This document shows positions 1-5,764 of a stretch of DNA of 9,149 bases, piece after piece. The stretch's first letter is position 1; the number at the start of each line of letters is the position of its first letter. Both the position numbers and the translations under genes were made by a program. The DNA comes from Helicobacteraceae bacterium (GTDB lineage Bacteria > Campylobacterota > Campylobacteria > Campylobacterales > Sulfurimonadaceae), in assembly GCA_030613795.1 (NCBI GenBank), contig JAUWLG010000040.1:1-9149 (forward strand), in the 5' to 3' direction. A model generated the notes under the pieces. The model was not told where the DNA came from. It ran no database searches and worked only from the letters and a program-made list of their open reading frames with translations.

Positions 1-10
1 TGATAAAGTC

Positions 11-40
11 TTGACATAAATATACGATGTGCATTATCAT
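11..40 (+). promoter_or_regulatory. Predicted sigma70-type promoter of the pirin gene
   Basis: TTGACA (11-16) is followed after 18 bases by TATCAT (35-40), a perfect -35 and a 5/6 -10 match. Transcription would begin near 47, leaving a leader of about 15 bases with the ribosome site AAAAGGA (49-55). An upstream in-frame ATG at 29 lies between the two boxes and so cannot be in the transcript, which supports ATG 62 as the real start. Confidence 0.6.
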
Positions 41-61
41 GTATCTGTAAAAGGATCAATA

Positions 62-739
62 ATGATTGATAATATATTACACAGAGATGACCTTCACCAC
101 GGAGGCTTTGCCGGACTTAGAGAGCATAGACTTGTTAATGACCCAAGAGTGTTTGGCTCTTACAAAGATCCGATGACATCTGATGGTCTTGGCGCAATGA
201 TCTATATGGCGGATGCACGTTTTAACCCTTATGGAAAGACACGTATGCATCCGCATAAAGAGGTTGATGTCATATCTGTGATGGTAGAGGGCAACATTCA
301 ACATGAAGGTTCACTCGAGCATGGTGGCGCTCTTCATGCAGGTGACGTCCAGGTCCAACGCGCTGGAGGGGAAGGTTTTACTCATAATGAGATCAATCCT
401 TACGACACAACAAACAGAATGATTCAAGTCTGGTTTCAACCCGAGACTAGGGGTGAAAAGGCAGGCTACAGACTTTATAAACATTCTGATAAAACAAGAA
501 CACGTGTCTATGGTGGTCATGATGGTTCTACATTTGCCAGCAAGACCATTATGGAGATCATTGATCTTAAAGAGGGCGAAACATTTGTACAAGATGGTGC
601 CTATGAGGCTTACGTGATAATAGGCAGTTTAAAAAGTGATACTGTAACATTGAATGATGGTGATCTTTTTTCTGGAAGTGGTCTACAATTAACAGCAGAA
701 GAGACGAGTCGATTTATTTTAGTATTTGAAGAGGGTTGA
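62..739 (+). CDS. Pirin-family bicupin protein
   Basis: Predicted cytoplasmic metal-binding cupin of 225 residues, a usual length for bacterial pirins. The N-terminal cupin carries the pirin signature: HPH at residues 63-65, a GALHAGDVQ turn near 89-97, and HNE at 108-110. H63, H65, H108 and E110 have the same spacing as the four iron ligands of human pirin (H56, H58, H101, E103), so the metal site looks intact. The C-terminal cupin (about 130-225) is more degenerate, as in the family. The start at 62 is chosen because AAAAGGA ends 6 bases before it and a good promoter lies just upstream. Pirins include quercetin dioxygenases and redox-sensing regulators; the sequence does not show which applies. 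It is a single-gene unit, convergent with dapD. Confidence 0.93.
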   Translation: MIDNILHRDDLHHGGFAGLREHRLVNDPRVFGSYKDPMTSDGLGAMIYMADARFNPYGKTRMHPHKEVDVISVMVEGNIQHEGSLEHGGALHAGDVQVQRAGGEGFTHNEINPYDTTNRMIQVWFQPETRGEKAGYRLYKHSDKTRTRVYGGHDGSTFASKTIMEIIDLKEGETFVQDGAYEAYVIIGSLKSDTVTLNDGDLFSGSGLQLTAEETSRFILVFEEG

Positions 740-742
740 AAA

Positions 743-768
743 GAGAGTGAGACCTTAGTCTCACTTTA
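743..768. terminator. Bidirectional hairpin terminator between the pirin gene and dapD
   Basis: AGTGAGAC (746-753), loop CTTA, GTCTCACT (758-765) form a perfect 8-bp stem in the 33-base gap between two convergent stop codons. It is flanked by short A-rich sequence on the left and CTTTAGC on the right, so the T-tracts are short in both directions. The position, 4 bases after the pirin stop and just after the dapD stop, supports a shared terminator; efficiency cannot be judged. Confidence 0.65.
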
Positions 769-772
769 GCAG

Positions 773-1969
773 TTAGTGTAGGTCAACATTTAGCTTGATC
801 TCACGAGTTGAACGAGAAGCTGTGATCTCACCTGTCATTGAGTTCTGACGGAAGTGAAGACCGTTAAGACCTGCCAGATCTTTACCTTTGAAGACTTCAC
901 CTTCCATCTTAACACCTGAGTTAGCCTCTTGAAGTTTAACAAGTTGCTCAGGATAGATCCCAACTTTAGTACCTTCCAAGATCGCGATACCTGCATCGAT
1001 GATACATGCATCACCAAGAGGGATACCACAAACAGAGTTGGCACCAAGAAGAGAGTTTTTACCAACAGAGATAGGGTTACCGTCAGTACCGCTAAGAACA
1101 CCAAGAATAGAAGCACCACCACCAACGTCAGAACCGTCACCAACGATAGCAGAGCTAGAGATACGACCTTCAACCATACAAACACCTGTAGTACCGGCAT
1201 TGAAGTTAATGTAAGAAGCACCAGGCATTACTGTTGTACCGGCGTGAAGCTGAGCACCAAAACGTACTTTAGATGTCTCTAGGATACGTGTGTTGTCTGC
1301 AGGGATGATGTGTTGTAGGAAACGTGGGAATTTGTCTACAAAGTCAACGTGTGGGTACGCATTAGCGAATTTAAGTTCGATCTCATTTTCGCGTAACCAG
1401 TCTAGTTCGATCGGCTGACCGTCAGACCATGCAACATTTGGAAGTGCACCAAATGCACCGTTAAGGTTAAGGCTGCGCAGTTCTACTTTTGCAAGAGAAA
1501 GTGCGTAGAGTTTAAGGTATGTTGCTTCAACACTGATACATGCTGCATCATCGAAGATAAATACGATACGGAACTCACCCTCACGTGCACCTTCTGCCTT
1601 AAGTTGACCGTAAAGCGCAGAGATCACTTGAATGTTTTTGTGTGCATCGCCAAACGCTTCGTCAGAGTATGGTGTGAACGCATTAAGACATGACTCTAAA
1701 AATGCAACATTTACATTACAAACAACTTCGCTCTCATTAAAGTCAACAGCAACACCTTGCTCGCTAAGTGCTTCGATGAAGATAGCAGCAGAACCAAAGT
1801 TCTCATTCCAGTTAACAACAGGGTAGGTTGCCTGAAGAACCTTGTCACCGTTTTGTTGGCCAAGGTCTACACGACAGATACCAAATGCCAGAGGGTCTCT
1901 ATACCCATCTTTAGATTTGATGTTTTCGATCAGTGCTTTAAATGCATCAGCAGTTTGAATAGTTTCCAT
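773..1969 (-). CDS. dapD: 2,3,4,5-tetrahydropyridine-2,6-dicarboxylate N-succinyltransferase
   Basis: Transfers succinyl from succinyl-CoA to tetrahydrodipicolinate in the succinylase branch of lysine and meso-diaminopimelate synthesis; cytoplasmic and needed for peptidoglycan. The 398-residue protein is the long DapD form. It has an N-terminal alpha/beta domain (1 to about 225) and a left-handed beta-helix of hexapeptide repeats (about 235-335) with NFNAGTTG (255-262), MVEGR (265-269), VGDGSDVGGG (276-285) and GKNSLLGANS (303-312). This block closely follows the actinobacterial-type enzyme, whose catalytic glutamate lies in the MVEGR motif, here E267. The C-terminal strand region (about 345-398) is complete. 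The start is preceded by AAAGAGAG about 6 bases upstream, a moderate ribosome site. The gene is single and convergent with the pirin gene. Sizeable open frames on the opposite strand are shadows of its regular codon use. Confidence 0.96.
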   Translation of the reverse strand: METIQTADAFKALIENIKSKDGYRDPLAFGICRVDLGQQNGDKVLQATYPVVNWNENFGSAAIFIEALSEQGVAVDFNESEVVCNVNVAFLESCLNAFTPYSDEAFGDAHKNIQVISALYGQLKAEGAREGEFRIVFIFDDAACISVEATYLKLYALSLAKVELRSLNLNGAFGALPNVAWSDGQPIELDWLRENEIELKFANAYPHVDFVDKFPRFLQHIIPADNTRILETSKVRFGAQLHAGTTVMPGASYINFNAGTTGVCMVEGRISSSAIVGDGSDVGGGASILGVLSGTDGNPISVGKNSLLGANSVCGIPLGDACIIDAGIAILEGTKVGIYPEQLVKLQEANSGVKMEGEVFKGKDLAGLNGLHFRQNSMTGEITASRSTREIKLNVDLH

Positions 1970-2134
1970 TGATTCTCTCTTTAGTTATGATTTAATGGAC
2001 GAGTAATGCCCAAAGTTTAGTTTCGAAATCTTACCATTACTAAGATTAGGAAACGCCAACAAATCGTGGGCTTAAAGTAACCTCAAATATATTTAATCTG
2101 CCTTCTTCATTCACTTTGTCTTAGACATCTTGGA

Positions 2135-2140
2135 TATACT
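2135..2140 (+). promoter_or_regulatory. Predicted -10 element for the ankyrin/lipoprotein unit
   Basis: TATACT (2135-2140) precedes the ankyrin gene start by 33 bases, giving a likely transcript start near 2147. No good -35 sits 16-18 bases upstream; TTTGTC at 2115-2120 is only 14 bases away. Weak -35 boxes are common in Campylobacterota. The rest of the 204-base gap to dapD (1970-2173) should also hold the dapD promoter on the other strand, but I found no convincing boxes for it. Confidence 0.35.
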
Positions 2141-2173
2141 TTCTTTACTACAGACCTTATAAGCGGAACAACT

Positions 2174-2647
2174 ATGACAAAATGGCTCTCAATTTTACAA
2201 AATAATGATTATTTAGCAGCGAAAAAACTGATCAAAGGGGGTGCAAACCTCAATGCCCGAACAGAAGCAGGCGAGTCTGTACTTGCTTATGCCCTGAAGT
2301 CCCGTGTTGATCAGGACATGCTGGAGCTGCTCATCGACAGCGGTGCCGATCTGTTTTACCATGACGATGAAGGTGTGAGCATTTTTGATTTTGCTGTTAC
2401 TTATAACAATCTGTATGTGATCAATCTCCTTTTAGAAAAAGGTAAAGATATTAATGATGTCACACGAAAAAGTGGCTTTACACCACTAATGGCGGCTGTC
2501 TGTTATGGACGATACGATATTTTCAGAATACTGCTAGAAGCTGGTGCAGACCTTAATGCTGTAGAAAGAAAAGGTATGACTGCCTTAGACTTTGCCAAAA
2601 AAATGCGCAAAACAAGTATGATCAAGCTTTTAGAGGAGCTGTCATGA
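2174..2647 (+). CDS. Ankyrin-repeat protein, cytoplasmic
   Basis: A 157-residue protein made almost entirely of ankyrin repeats, a protein-binding fold. Repeats of about 33 residues lie at 1-33 (degenerate), 34-67, 68-101 and 102-134, with a capping half repeat at 135-157. Typical landmarks are LLIDSGADL (52-60), LLLEKGKDIN (85-94), the near-consensus TPLMAAVCYGRYD (103-115) and LLEAGADLN (120-128). There is no signal peptide or membrane segment, so it should stay in the cytoplasm. The ribosome site is modest (GGAA at 2165-2168, 5 bases before ATG). Its last four bases, ATGA, are shared with the start of the downstream lipoprotein gene, so the two are probably co-translated. The binding partner is unknown. 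Confidence 0.9.
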   Translation: MTKWLSILQNNDYLAAKKLIKGGANLNARTEAGESVLAYALKSRVDQDMLELLIDSGADLFYHDDEGVSIFDFAVTYNNLYVINLLLEKGKDINDVTRKSGFTPLMAAVCYGRYDIFRILLEAGADLNAVERKGMTALDFAKKMRKTSMIKLLEELS

Positions 2648-3033
2648 GAAATTATCTTTCAATCTTTATCCTTGCAGCACTATTTTGGGGCTGCTCTCAA
2701 GATGATAGCACTGACAAAAAGAGTAATAAAGTGATCAATGTCGGGCAAGATGTTAAAAAGAGTGCTGATAAAGATGAAGCATTGATCTGTCTGGATGAAG
2801 GTGACAAAATCACTTGTAAATTGATGACCAAACGCGTTAATGAAGACCGTGAAGTCGAATTTGAGTGGAAATCACCCAACGGGAAAGATGACCGTGAACG
2901 CGAGATGGTCTTGCCGGCTAATCATGCCAGTATCTTTGACATGAGAAACAAAAATGGACGCGTTAAAGGGGTATGGAGAGTTGAAGTAGAGATCGATGAT
3001 GAAGAGGTCTCAACGACCTTTAGAATTCAATAG
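2644..3033 (+). CDS. Putative small lipoprotein, unknown function
   Basis: 129 residues. A short positive N-terminus and hydrophobic stretch (2-15) end in a lipobox-like LFWGC with Cys17 as the likely lipidated residue; W at -2 and F at -3 make this box non-canonical. Ser at +2 would favour outer-membrane rather than inner-membrane retention if the usual rule applies. After a Lys/Asp/Ser-rich linker (18-45), C49 and C58 could form a disulfide. The C-terminal part (70-129) has the alternating pattern of a small beta-sandwich, with FEW.SPNG at 73-80 and GVWRVEVEI at 109-117. I do not recognise the family. The start overlaps the ankyrin gene stop (ATGA), so expression is probably coupled. The 3' end overlaps the convergent gene by 7 bases. 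Confidence 0.75.
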   Translation: MRNYLSIFILAALFWGCSQDDSTDKKSNKVINVGQDVKKSADKDEALICLDEGDKITCKLMTKRVNEDREVEFEWKSPNGKDDREREMVLPANHASIFDMRNKNGRVKGVWRVEVEIDDEEVSTTFRIQ

Positions 3034-3401
3034 AAGACTTTTTCATCCTTCTCTTCACTTAACCCATATACATCCTCATCCGGTGTAATACAAAAAAGTT
3101 CATGGACCATTGTCATCGGATTTTCTTTGATGACAGTACCCATACCCATATTTTCTGCCCAACCTTTAATCTTTCGAAGGACATCCAGATCTGTTGCTGT
3201 TATCTCGACCAAGAGATCCCCTTTATAGCCTCCATATGTACGAATATCTTTGATATCAAATCCAAGTGCAAACTTAATGATATCTTTTCGTTCTTGCTGC
3301 ATGTTCTGACTGGAGGCGGGAAGATCACCTATAGATCTTCCATTTTCCCAAAATGAACCTTCTCTATTATGCTCATTTTGATTATCGTCTACATCACTCA
3401 T
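3027..3401 (-). CDS. Conserved-looking acidic protein of unknown function
   Basis: 124 residues, soluble, with no signal or membrane segment. The N-terminal 35 residues are polar and probably disordered. Residues 38-110 look like a compact alpha/beta domain, with DIIKFALGFDIKDIRTYGG near 38-56 and LLVEITATDLDVLRKIKGWA near 60-79. The C-terminus is acidic and ends in KVFY. The start at 3401 is chosen because AAGGAA stands about 7 bases before it; an in-frame ATG at 3473 lacks a ribosome site and would add 24 atypical residues. I do not recognise a family and propose no function. It is transcribed alone, converging on the lipoprotein gene with a 7-base coding overlap and no visible terminator hairpin between them. 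Confidence 0.7.
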   Translation of the reverse strand: MSDVDDNQNEHNREGSFWENGRSIGDLPASSQNMQQERKDIIKFALGFDIKDIRTYGGYKGDLLVEITATDLDVLRKIKGWAENMGMGTVIKENPMTMVHELFCITPDEDVYGLSEEKDEKVFY

Positions 3402-3461
3402 ATCATTTCCTTTTATTGAAGAAAGGTACGTAAGATACGAACCTATAAATTCTCTGAGAAA

Positions 3462-3470
3462 ATCATAGCA
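3462..3470 (-). promoter_or_regulatory. Possible extended -10 promoter for the acidic protein gene
   Basis: Read on the minus strand, TGCTATGAT (3470-3462) is an extended -10 (TGn followed by TATGAT). It would start transcription near 3455, about 54 bases before the chosen start codon. No -35 is recognisable, as expected for extended -10 promoters. Confidence 0.35.
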
Positions 3471-3473
3471 CAA

Positions 3474-3563
3474 TTAGTATTTTAAATCTAGAAATTTGCC
3501 TAAGGCATCTCTTAAATCCCTGTGTAGCTCAGCATTGCCGTAGCTGCGCTGAGGGTTGTACAA
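3474..3563 (-). pseudogene. Possible C-terminal coding remnant (30 codons)
   Basis: The minus strand from 3563 down to the TAA at 3474-3476 is open and reads like real protein: LYNPQRSYGNAELHRDLRD followed by ALGKFLDLKY. The frame is closed by a stop just upstream (TAA at about 3570-3572) and has no plausible start or ribosome site. The YNPQRS..N..L pattern faintly recalls the C-terminal YN..R.H..L stretch of IS3-type transposases, but the match is too short to assign. It may be a decayed gene end or chance. Confidence 0.2.
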
Positions 3564-3571
3564 CGATATTT

Positions 3572-3601
3572 AAAATGTGAACTGTGCTCAATACACATTT
3601 T
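3572..3601. repeat. Perfect 8-bp inverted repeat
   Basis: AAAATGTG (3572-3579) and CACATTTT (3594-3601) are exact reverse complements around a 14-base loop. The stem is AT-rich and ends in four T's on the right, so it could be a weak terminator for either strand or a protein-binding site. It lies in the 284-base gene-free gap before the hydrolase gene, next to a 10-bp palindrome GTTGTACAAC (3555-3564). Confidence 0.4.
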
Positions 3602-3656
3602 CAAGAGATAAAATACATACCTCATATACACTACAATATCTGCATTATATTTTAAG

Positions 3657-3742
3657 ATATGCCTTTTCTATATAACACTAGAACATGGTGTTCAACATCT
3701 TTAGTGATACATCTTTAAGAGTACAAGGCATATAATGTTCTA
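3657..3742. repeat. Two interleaved inverted repeats at the hydrolase promoter
   Basis: ATATGCCTT (3657-3665) is the exact reverse complement of AAGGCATAT (3725-3733), and TAGAACAT (3679-3686) that of ATGTTCTA (3735-3742). The order A-B-A'-B' is interleaved rather than nested. In addition GAACA-TGG-TGTTC (3681-3693) is a small palindrome sharing the B arm. The A'/B' arms flank and overlap the TATAAT box, so this could be an operator array. Most of it lies upstream of the predicted transcript start. Confidence 0.45.
3731..3736 (+). promoter_or_regulatory. Predicted -10 box of the DUF900 hydrolase gene
   Basis: A perfect TATAAT (3731-3736) gives a predicted transcript start near 3743 and a leader of about 33 bases with a strong AAGGAG ribosome site. 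The hexamer at the normal -35 position (TACATC, 3708-3713) is poor, so the promoter may rely on the -10 or on an activator. Confidence 0.5.
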
Positions 3743-3775
3743 TAAGTATCACAACTAATGTCGAAGGAGTGCATC

Positions 3776-4768
3776 ATGCTGTTTATGGTTACCAATAGAA
3801 GAGTTGTCAACGGGGTATATGGGGATGAAGAGAAACCAAATAGAAAGTTTGAGTATCAGTACGACTATAATAAAAAAGAGCGTGGTAGTGACAAGTTTGA
3901 AAAGAGCGGGCAAAAGGGCTTTGAGGTCGCACTGCTCAGTGAACTTGAGAGACTGAAGCGTGATGAAGGAACCACACCGAAAGTCGGTATCTACATTCAC
4001 GGTTTCAACAATAACTATCAAGAGAGCATTGACGAGATATATGACTTGGAAAAAAGCCTCGAAGAGCTGCAGGGTTACCCTCCGGTCATCATCGGTTTTT
4101 CATGGCCTTCATCAGGCAAGACACCCTACTATCTATCGGATAGAGAAGAGGTCAGAGACTCTGTCGGCGCATTTACACGCTTTCTGCTCGACATTAACAC
4201 CTTAGTTACAAAGAACGAACAAAACTGTTTCTCAACAACATTCTGCGTTGCGCACTCCATGGGAAATTATCTGCTGCGAAAAGGGATGGAGTATCTTTCT
4301 GATTATCTGGGAACACCGCAGGGAAGAATGCTCTTTGATGAGACCGTTATGATAGCACCTGACCTCTCCTCGAAAGATATAGAGCTGGATGGAAAAGGAA
4401 AGTATATTGCTGACTTTTCCAGACGAGTGCATGTCTATTACTCCAAACACGACAGGGCACTAAAAGCATCGAGCATAAAAAGATTCGGCGGCAACAGACT
4501 TGGAAGACACGGTGCATACAACTACAGCAATCTTCCCGGCAATGTGGTCGTAGTCGATGCAAAAAAATATGCCAACCATGAATCCCTGTCCGGATATATA
4601 GATAGAGCAGGTGAACAAGTTTCGGTGCACAGCTCTCACAGGTATCAAAAATCGATACTGGCAGATATTATTTTGGCACTCTCGAGTGTCGACAGAGATC
4701 AGATACAGAACAGAAGAGCATATATAGAAGACGATAAGCCGATGAGCAATCACTTTGAATTGGTCTGA
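3776..4768 (+). CDS. Alpha/beta hydrolase of the DUF900 type
   Basis: 330 residues, predicted cytoplasmic; no signal peptide. The alpha/beta-hydrolase core has strand-turn IYIHGFNN (72-79, oxyanion region), GFSWPSSG (107-114), the nucleophile elbow AHSMGN (159-164) with Ser161, and APD (194-196). A likely acid Asp226 lies in YYSKHDRAL, a conserved-looking RLGRHG lies at 241-246, and the catalytic His is probably H288 (SSHRY; H285 is an alternative). HGFN plus SWPS plus AHSMGN is the DUF900 pattern. Members are probable esterases or lipases, but the substrate is unknown. The first ~65 residues are polar and specific to this protein. ATG 3776 is preferred over the in-frame ATG 3758 because AAGGAG (3764-3769) lies 6 bases before it. 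A membrane-protein gene follows after 71 bases on the same strand. Confidence 0.88.
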   Translation: MLFMVTNRRVVNGVYGDEEKPNRKFEYQYDYNKKERGSDKFEKSGQKGFEVALLSELERLKRDEGTTPKVGIYIHGFNNNYQESIDEIYDLEKSLEELQGYPPVIIGFSWPSSGKTPYYLSDREEVRDSVGAFTRFLLDINTLVTKNEQNCFSTTFCVAHSMGNYLLRKGMEYLSDYLGTPQGRMLFDETVMIAPDLSSKDIELDGKGKYIADFSRRVHVYYSKHDRALKASSIKRFGGNRLGRHGAYNYSNLPGNVVVVDAKKYANHESLSGYIDRAGEQVSVHSSHRYQKSILADIILALSSVDRDQIQNRRAYIEDDKPMSNHFELV

Positions 4769-4839
4769 TAGCTGCTGCTCTCTGTTGCTGTTGTCTTCAT
4801 AGGAACAGGTAAAGTTCTTCGACACAAAAGGAAAAGAGT

Positions 4840-5235
4840 GTGATTAAGATAATAGGTTTTAAATTCGCGATCAACACGTTGATTTTACTATTGATATTTA
4901 CTTTGCTTTATCATCTGGCAATAGTCACTGAATTAATACCTTACAGTACTGTTTGGGGAGGTCATCTTGAAGAGAAGTCCCAAATGTACAAGTATGAACT
5001 GTTTTCAGCCGTTGTCAACCTTGTTATACTGTCGATCATTGCCATAAAAGGGTCCTACATTAATGTTAAAATTTCCCCGTTGACAATAACGATCTTCTTG
5101 TGGATCTTTACAGTCATGTTTACCTTCAATTCTATAGGAAACCTGTTATCCAACAGCTCTTTTGAGACGATGATATTTACACCGTTGAGCATATTGTCGG
5201 CAGTTTTGTGTTTTAGATTGGCTGTTGAAAAGTAG
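4840..5235 (+). CDS. Four-helix integral membrane protein, unknown function
   Basis: 131 residues starting with GTG; AAGGAA (4828-4833) about 6 bases upstream supports this start. Four hydrophobic segments lie at about 9-29, 55-70, 80-101 and 112-128. The loop after the first helix contains IPYSTVWGG (33-41) and a run of charged residues up to E53, and NSIGNLL at 97-103 in helix 3 is polar for a membrane segment. The layout resembles small uncharacterised membrane proteins with a VWGG loop that I recall from other bacteria, notably Bacteroidota; this is memory, not a search. It follows the DUF900 hydrolase after 71 bases with no terminator visible between them, so the pair may be co-transcribed. 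No function is proposed. Confidence 0.75.
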   Translation: MIKIIGFKFAINTLILLLIFTLLYHLAIVTELIPYSTVWGGHLEEKSQMYKYELFSAVVNLVILSIIAIKGSYINVKISPLTITIFLWIFTVMFTFNSIGNLLSNSSFETMIFTPLSILSAVLCFRLAVEK

Positions 5236-5279
5236 CAGGGTGAATTCAGTGCAATACAACACTCATATACGTTCTTATC

Positions 5280-5408
5280 GTGGATGATATCAATAAGGAA
5301 TTTTTCTCTTTCAATCTTGGGGCAATGTGGTTAAAGAAAATGTCACTAGATCAAGTGAACTGTTTATATGAATTAACATATTTCATTTTATATTTCCAAT
5401 TATTTTAG
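5280..5408 (+). other. Possible short coding remnant in the gene-poor gap
   Basis: Between the membrane protein (ends 5235) and the RHH gene (ends 5452), the + strand is open for 42 codons from GTG 5280 to TAG 5406-5408. The translation has ordinary composition, for example VDDINKEFFSFNLGAMWLKK. It has no ribosome site and matches no family I know. The rest of the gap is AT-rich and shows only a 7-bp inverted repeat (TTTTCTG 5423-5429, CAGAAAA 5435-5441) without a T-tract. Confidence 0.15.
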
Positions 5409-5451
5409 AGACACCATTATTGTTTTCTGTACTCCAGAAAATGTAACTCAC

Positions 5452-5640
5452 CTAGAAAAACTGCTTCTGATTTTCATTTTCAAGCGGTTTTCGCCGCTCT
5501 TTAGCCAACCAATCCTGTAGAAGCTTCTCTGTCACTTTTGAAAGACTCATTTTGTATCGCTTGCGTGAGTATTTCATCGCTTCATCCCATGTCTTTCTAT
5601 CGATCACGAGAGAGCGTGTCACTTCATCTTTTGGCTTCAA
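5452..5640 (-). CDS. Small ribbon-helix-helix (Arc/CopG-like) DNA-binding protein
   Basis: 62 residues. TRSLVIDRKTWDEAMKYSRK (8-27) fits a short beta strand plus first helix, and MSLSKVTEKLLQDWLAKE (31-48) a turn plus second helix. This is the ribbon-helix-helix layout of dimeric repressors and antitoxins that place a beta ribbon in the DNA major groove. The tail (49-62) is polar. The frame begins at TTG 5640; a stop (TGA 5646-5644) lies two codons upstream, so no ATG start is possible. The TTG is supported by GAGGA (5651-5647) with 6-base spacing. Promoter boxes and a tandem repeat upstream suggest it represses itself. No toxin-like gene lies on either side, so it is an orphan antitoxin or a plain regulator. 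Confidence 0.7.
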   Translation of the reverse strand: MKPKDEVTRSLVIDRKTWDEAMKYSRKRYKMSLSKVTEKLLQDWLAKERRKPLENENQKQFF

Positions 5641-5657
5641 ACTTCATCCTCATTAAA

Positions 5658-5677
5658 TATATAGTTTATTATATAGT
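5658..5677. repeat. Tandem 8-bp direct repeat, probable RHH operator
   Basis: TATATAGT occurs at 5658-5665 and again at 5670-5677, a 12-bp period close to one helical turn, so both copies face nearly the same side of the DNA. The repeats cover the -10 box of the RHH gene promoter. Dimeric RHH repressors commonly bind paired short sites in their own promoters; binding here is inferred. Confidence 0.5.
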
Positions 5678-5696
5678 AATGTATATGTTTTTTCAA
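5668..5696 (-). promoter_or_regulatory. Predicted promoter of the RHH gene
   Basis: On the minus strand TTGAAA (5696-5691) and TATAAT (5673-5668) are separated by exactly 17 bases. Transcription would start near 5661, giving a leader of about 20 bases that contains the GAGGA ribosome site ahead of TTG 5640. It is one of the best promoter matches in the window and supports the small gene as real. Confidence 0.62.
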
Positions 5697-5705
5697 GGAT
5701 TTTTA

Positions 5706-5720
5706 ATGGCGAAGTGCCAT
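5706..5720. other. Small hairpin downstream of the metallophosphoesterase gene
   Basis: ATGGC (5706-5710), loop GAAGT, GCCAT (5716-5720) can form a 5-bp stem about 45 bases past the stop codon of the phosphoesterase gene and upstream of the RHH promoter. There is no clear T-tract on the minus strand, so termination activity is uncertain. Confidence 0.25.
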
Positions 5721-5764
5721 GTTTAAGGCATTTTATAGAGATTTGTGCATGATAGTGGGTTGGA

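Noticed and set aside
29..61. An upstream in-frame ATG (29) for the pirin gene
   Set aside because: It lies between the predicted -35 and -10 boxes and lacks a ribosome site; ATG 62 has AAAAGGA at correct spacing.
835..1282. Long open frames inside dapD on both strands
   Set aside because: They are shadow frames of an unmistakable dapD; their translations are low-complexity Val/Leu/Thr strings without ribosome sites.
3520..3565. A tRNA-like TAGCTCAG (3525-3532), as in tRNA D-arms, within a GC-richer patch
   Set aside because: No T-loop GGTTCGA motif, no acceptor stem pairing and no cloverleaf; CTCAGC/GCTGAG (3528-3533 with 3548-3553) pairs only as a 6-bp stem.
3681..3693. GAACATGGTGTTC as a LexA (SOS) box
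   Set aside because: The Gram-positive-type LexA box is GAAC-N4-GTTC, whereas this has five central bases, and Campylobacterota generally lack LexA.
4460..4825. A 121-codon minus-strand frame over the end of the DUF900 hydrolase gene
   Set aside because: It is antisense to a well-supported enzyme; its Cys-rich composition is typical of a shadow frame.
5423..5441. TTTTCTG/CAGAAAA hairpin downstream of the RHH gene as a terminator
   Set aside because: The stem is mostly A-T and no T-tract follows on either strand; kept only as an inverted repeat.
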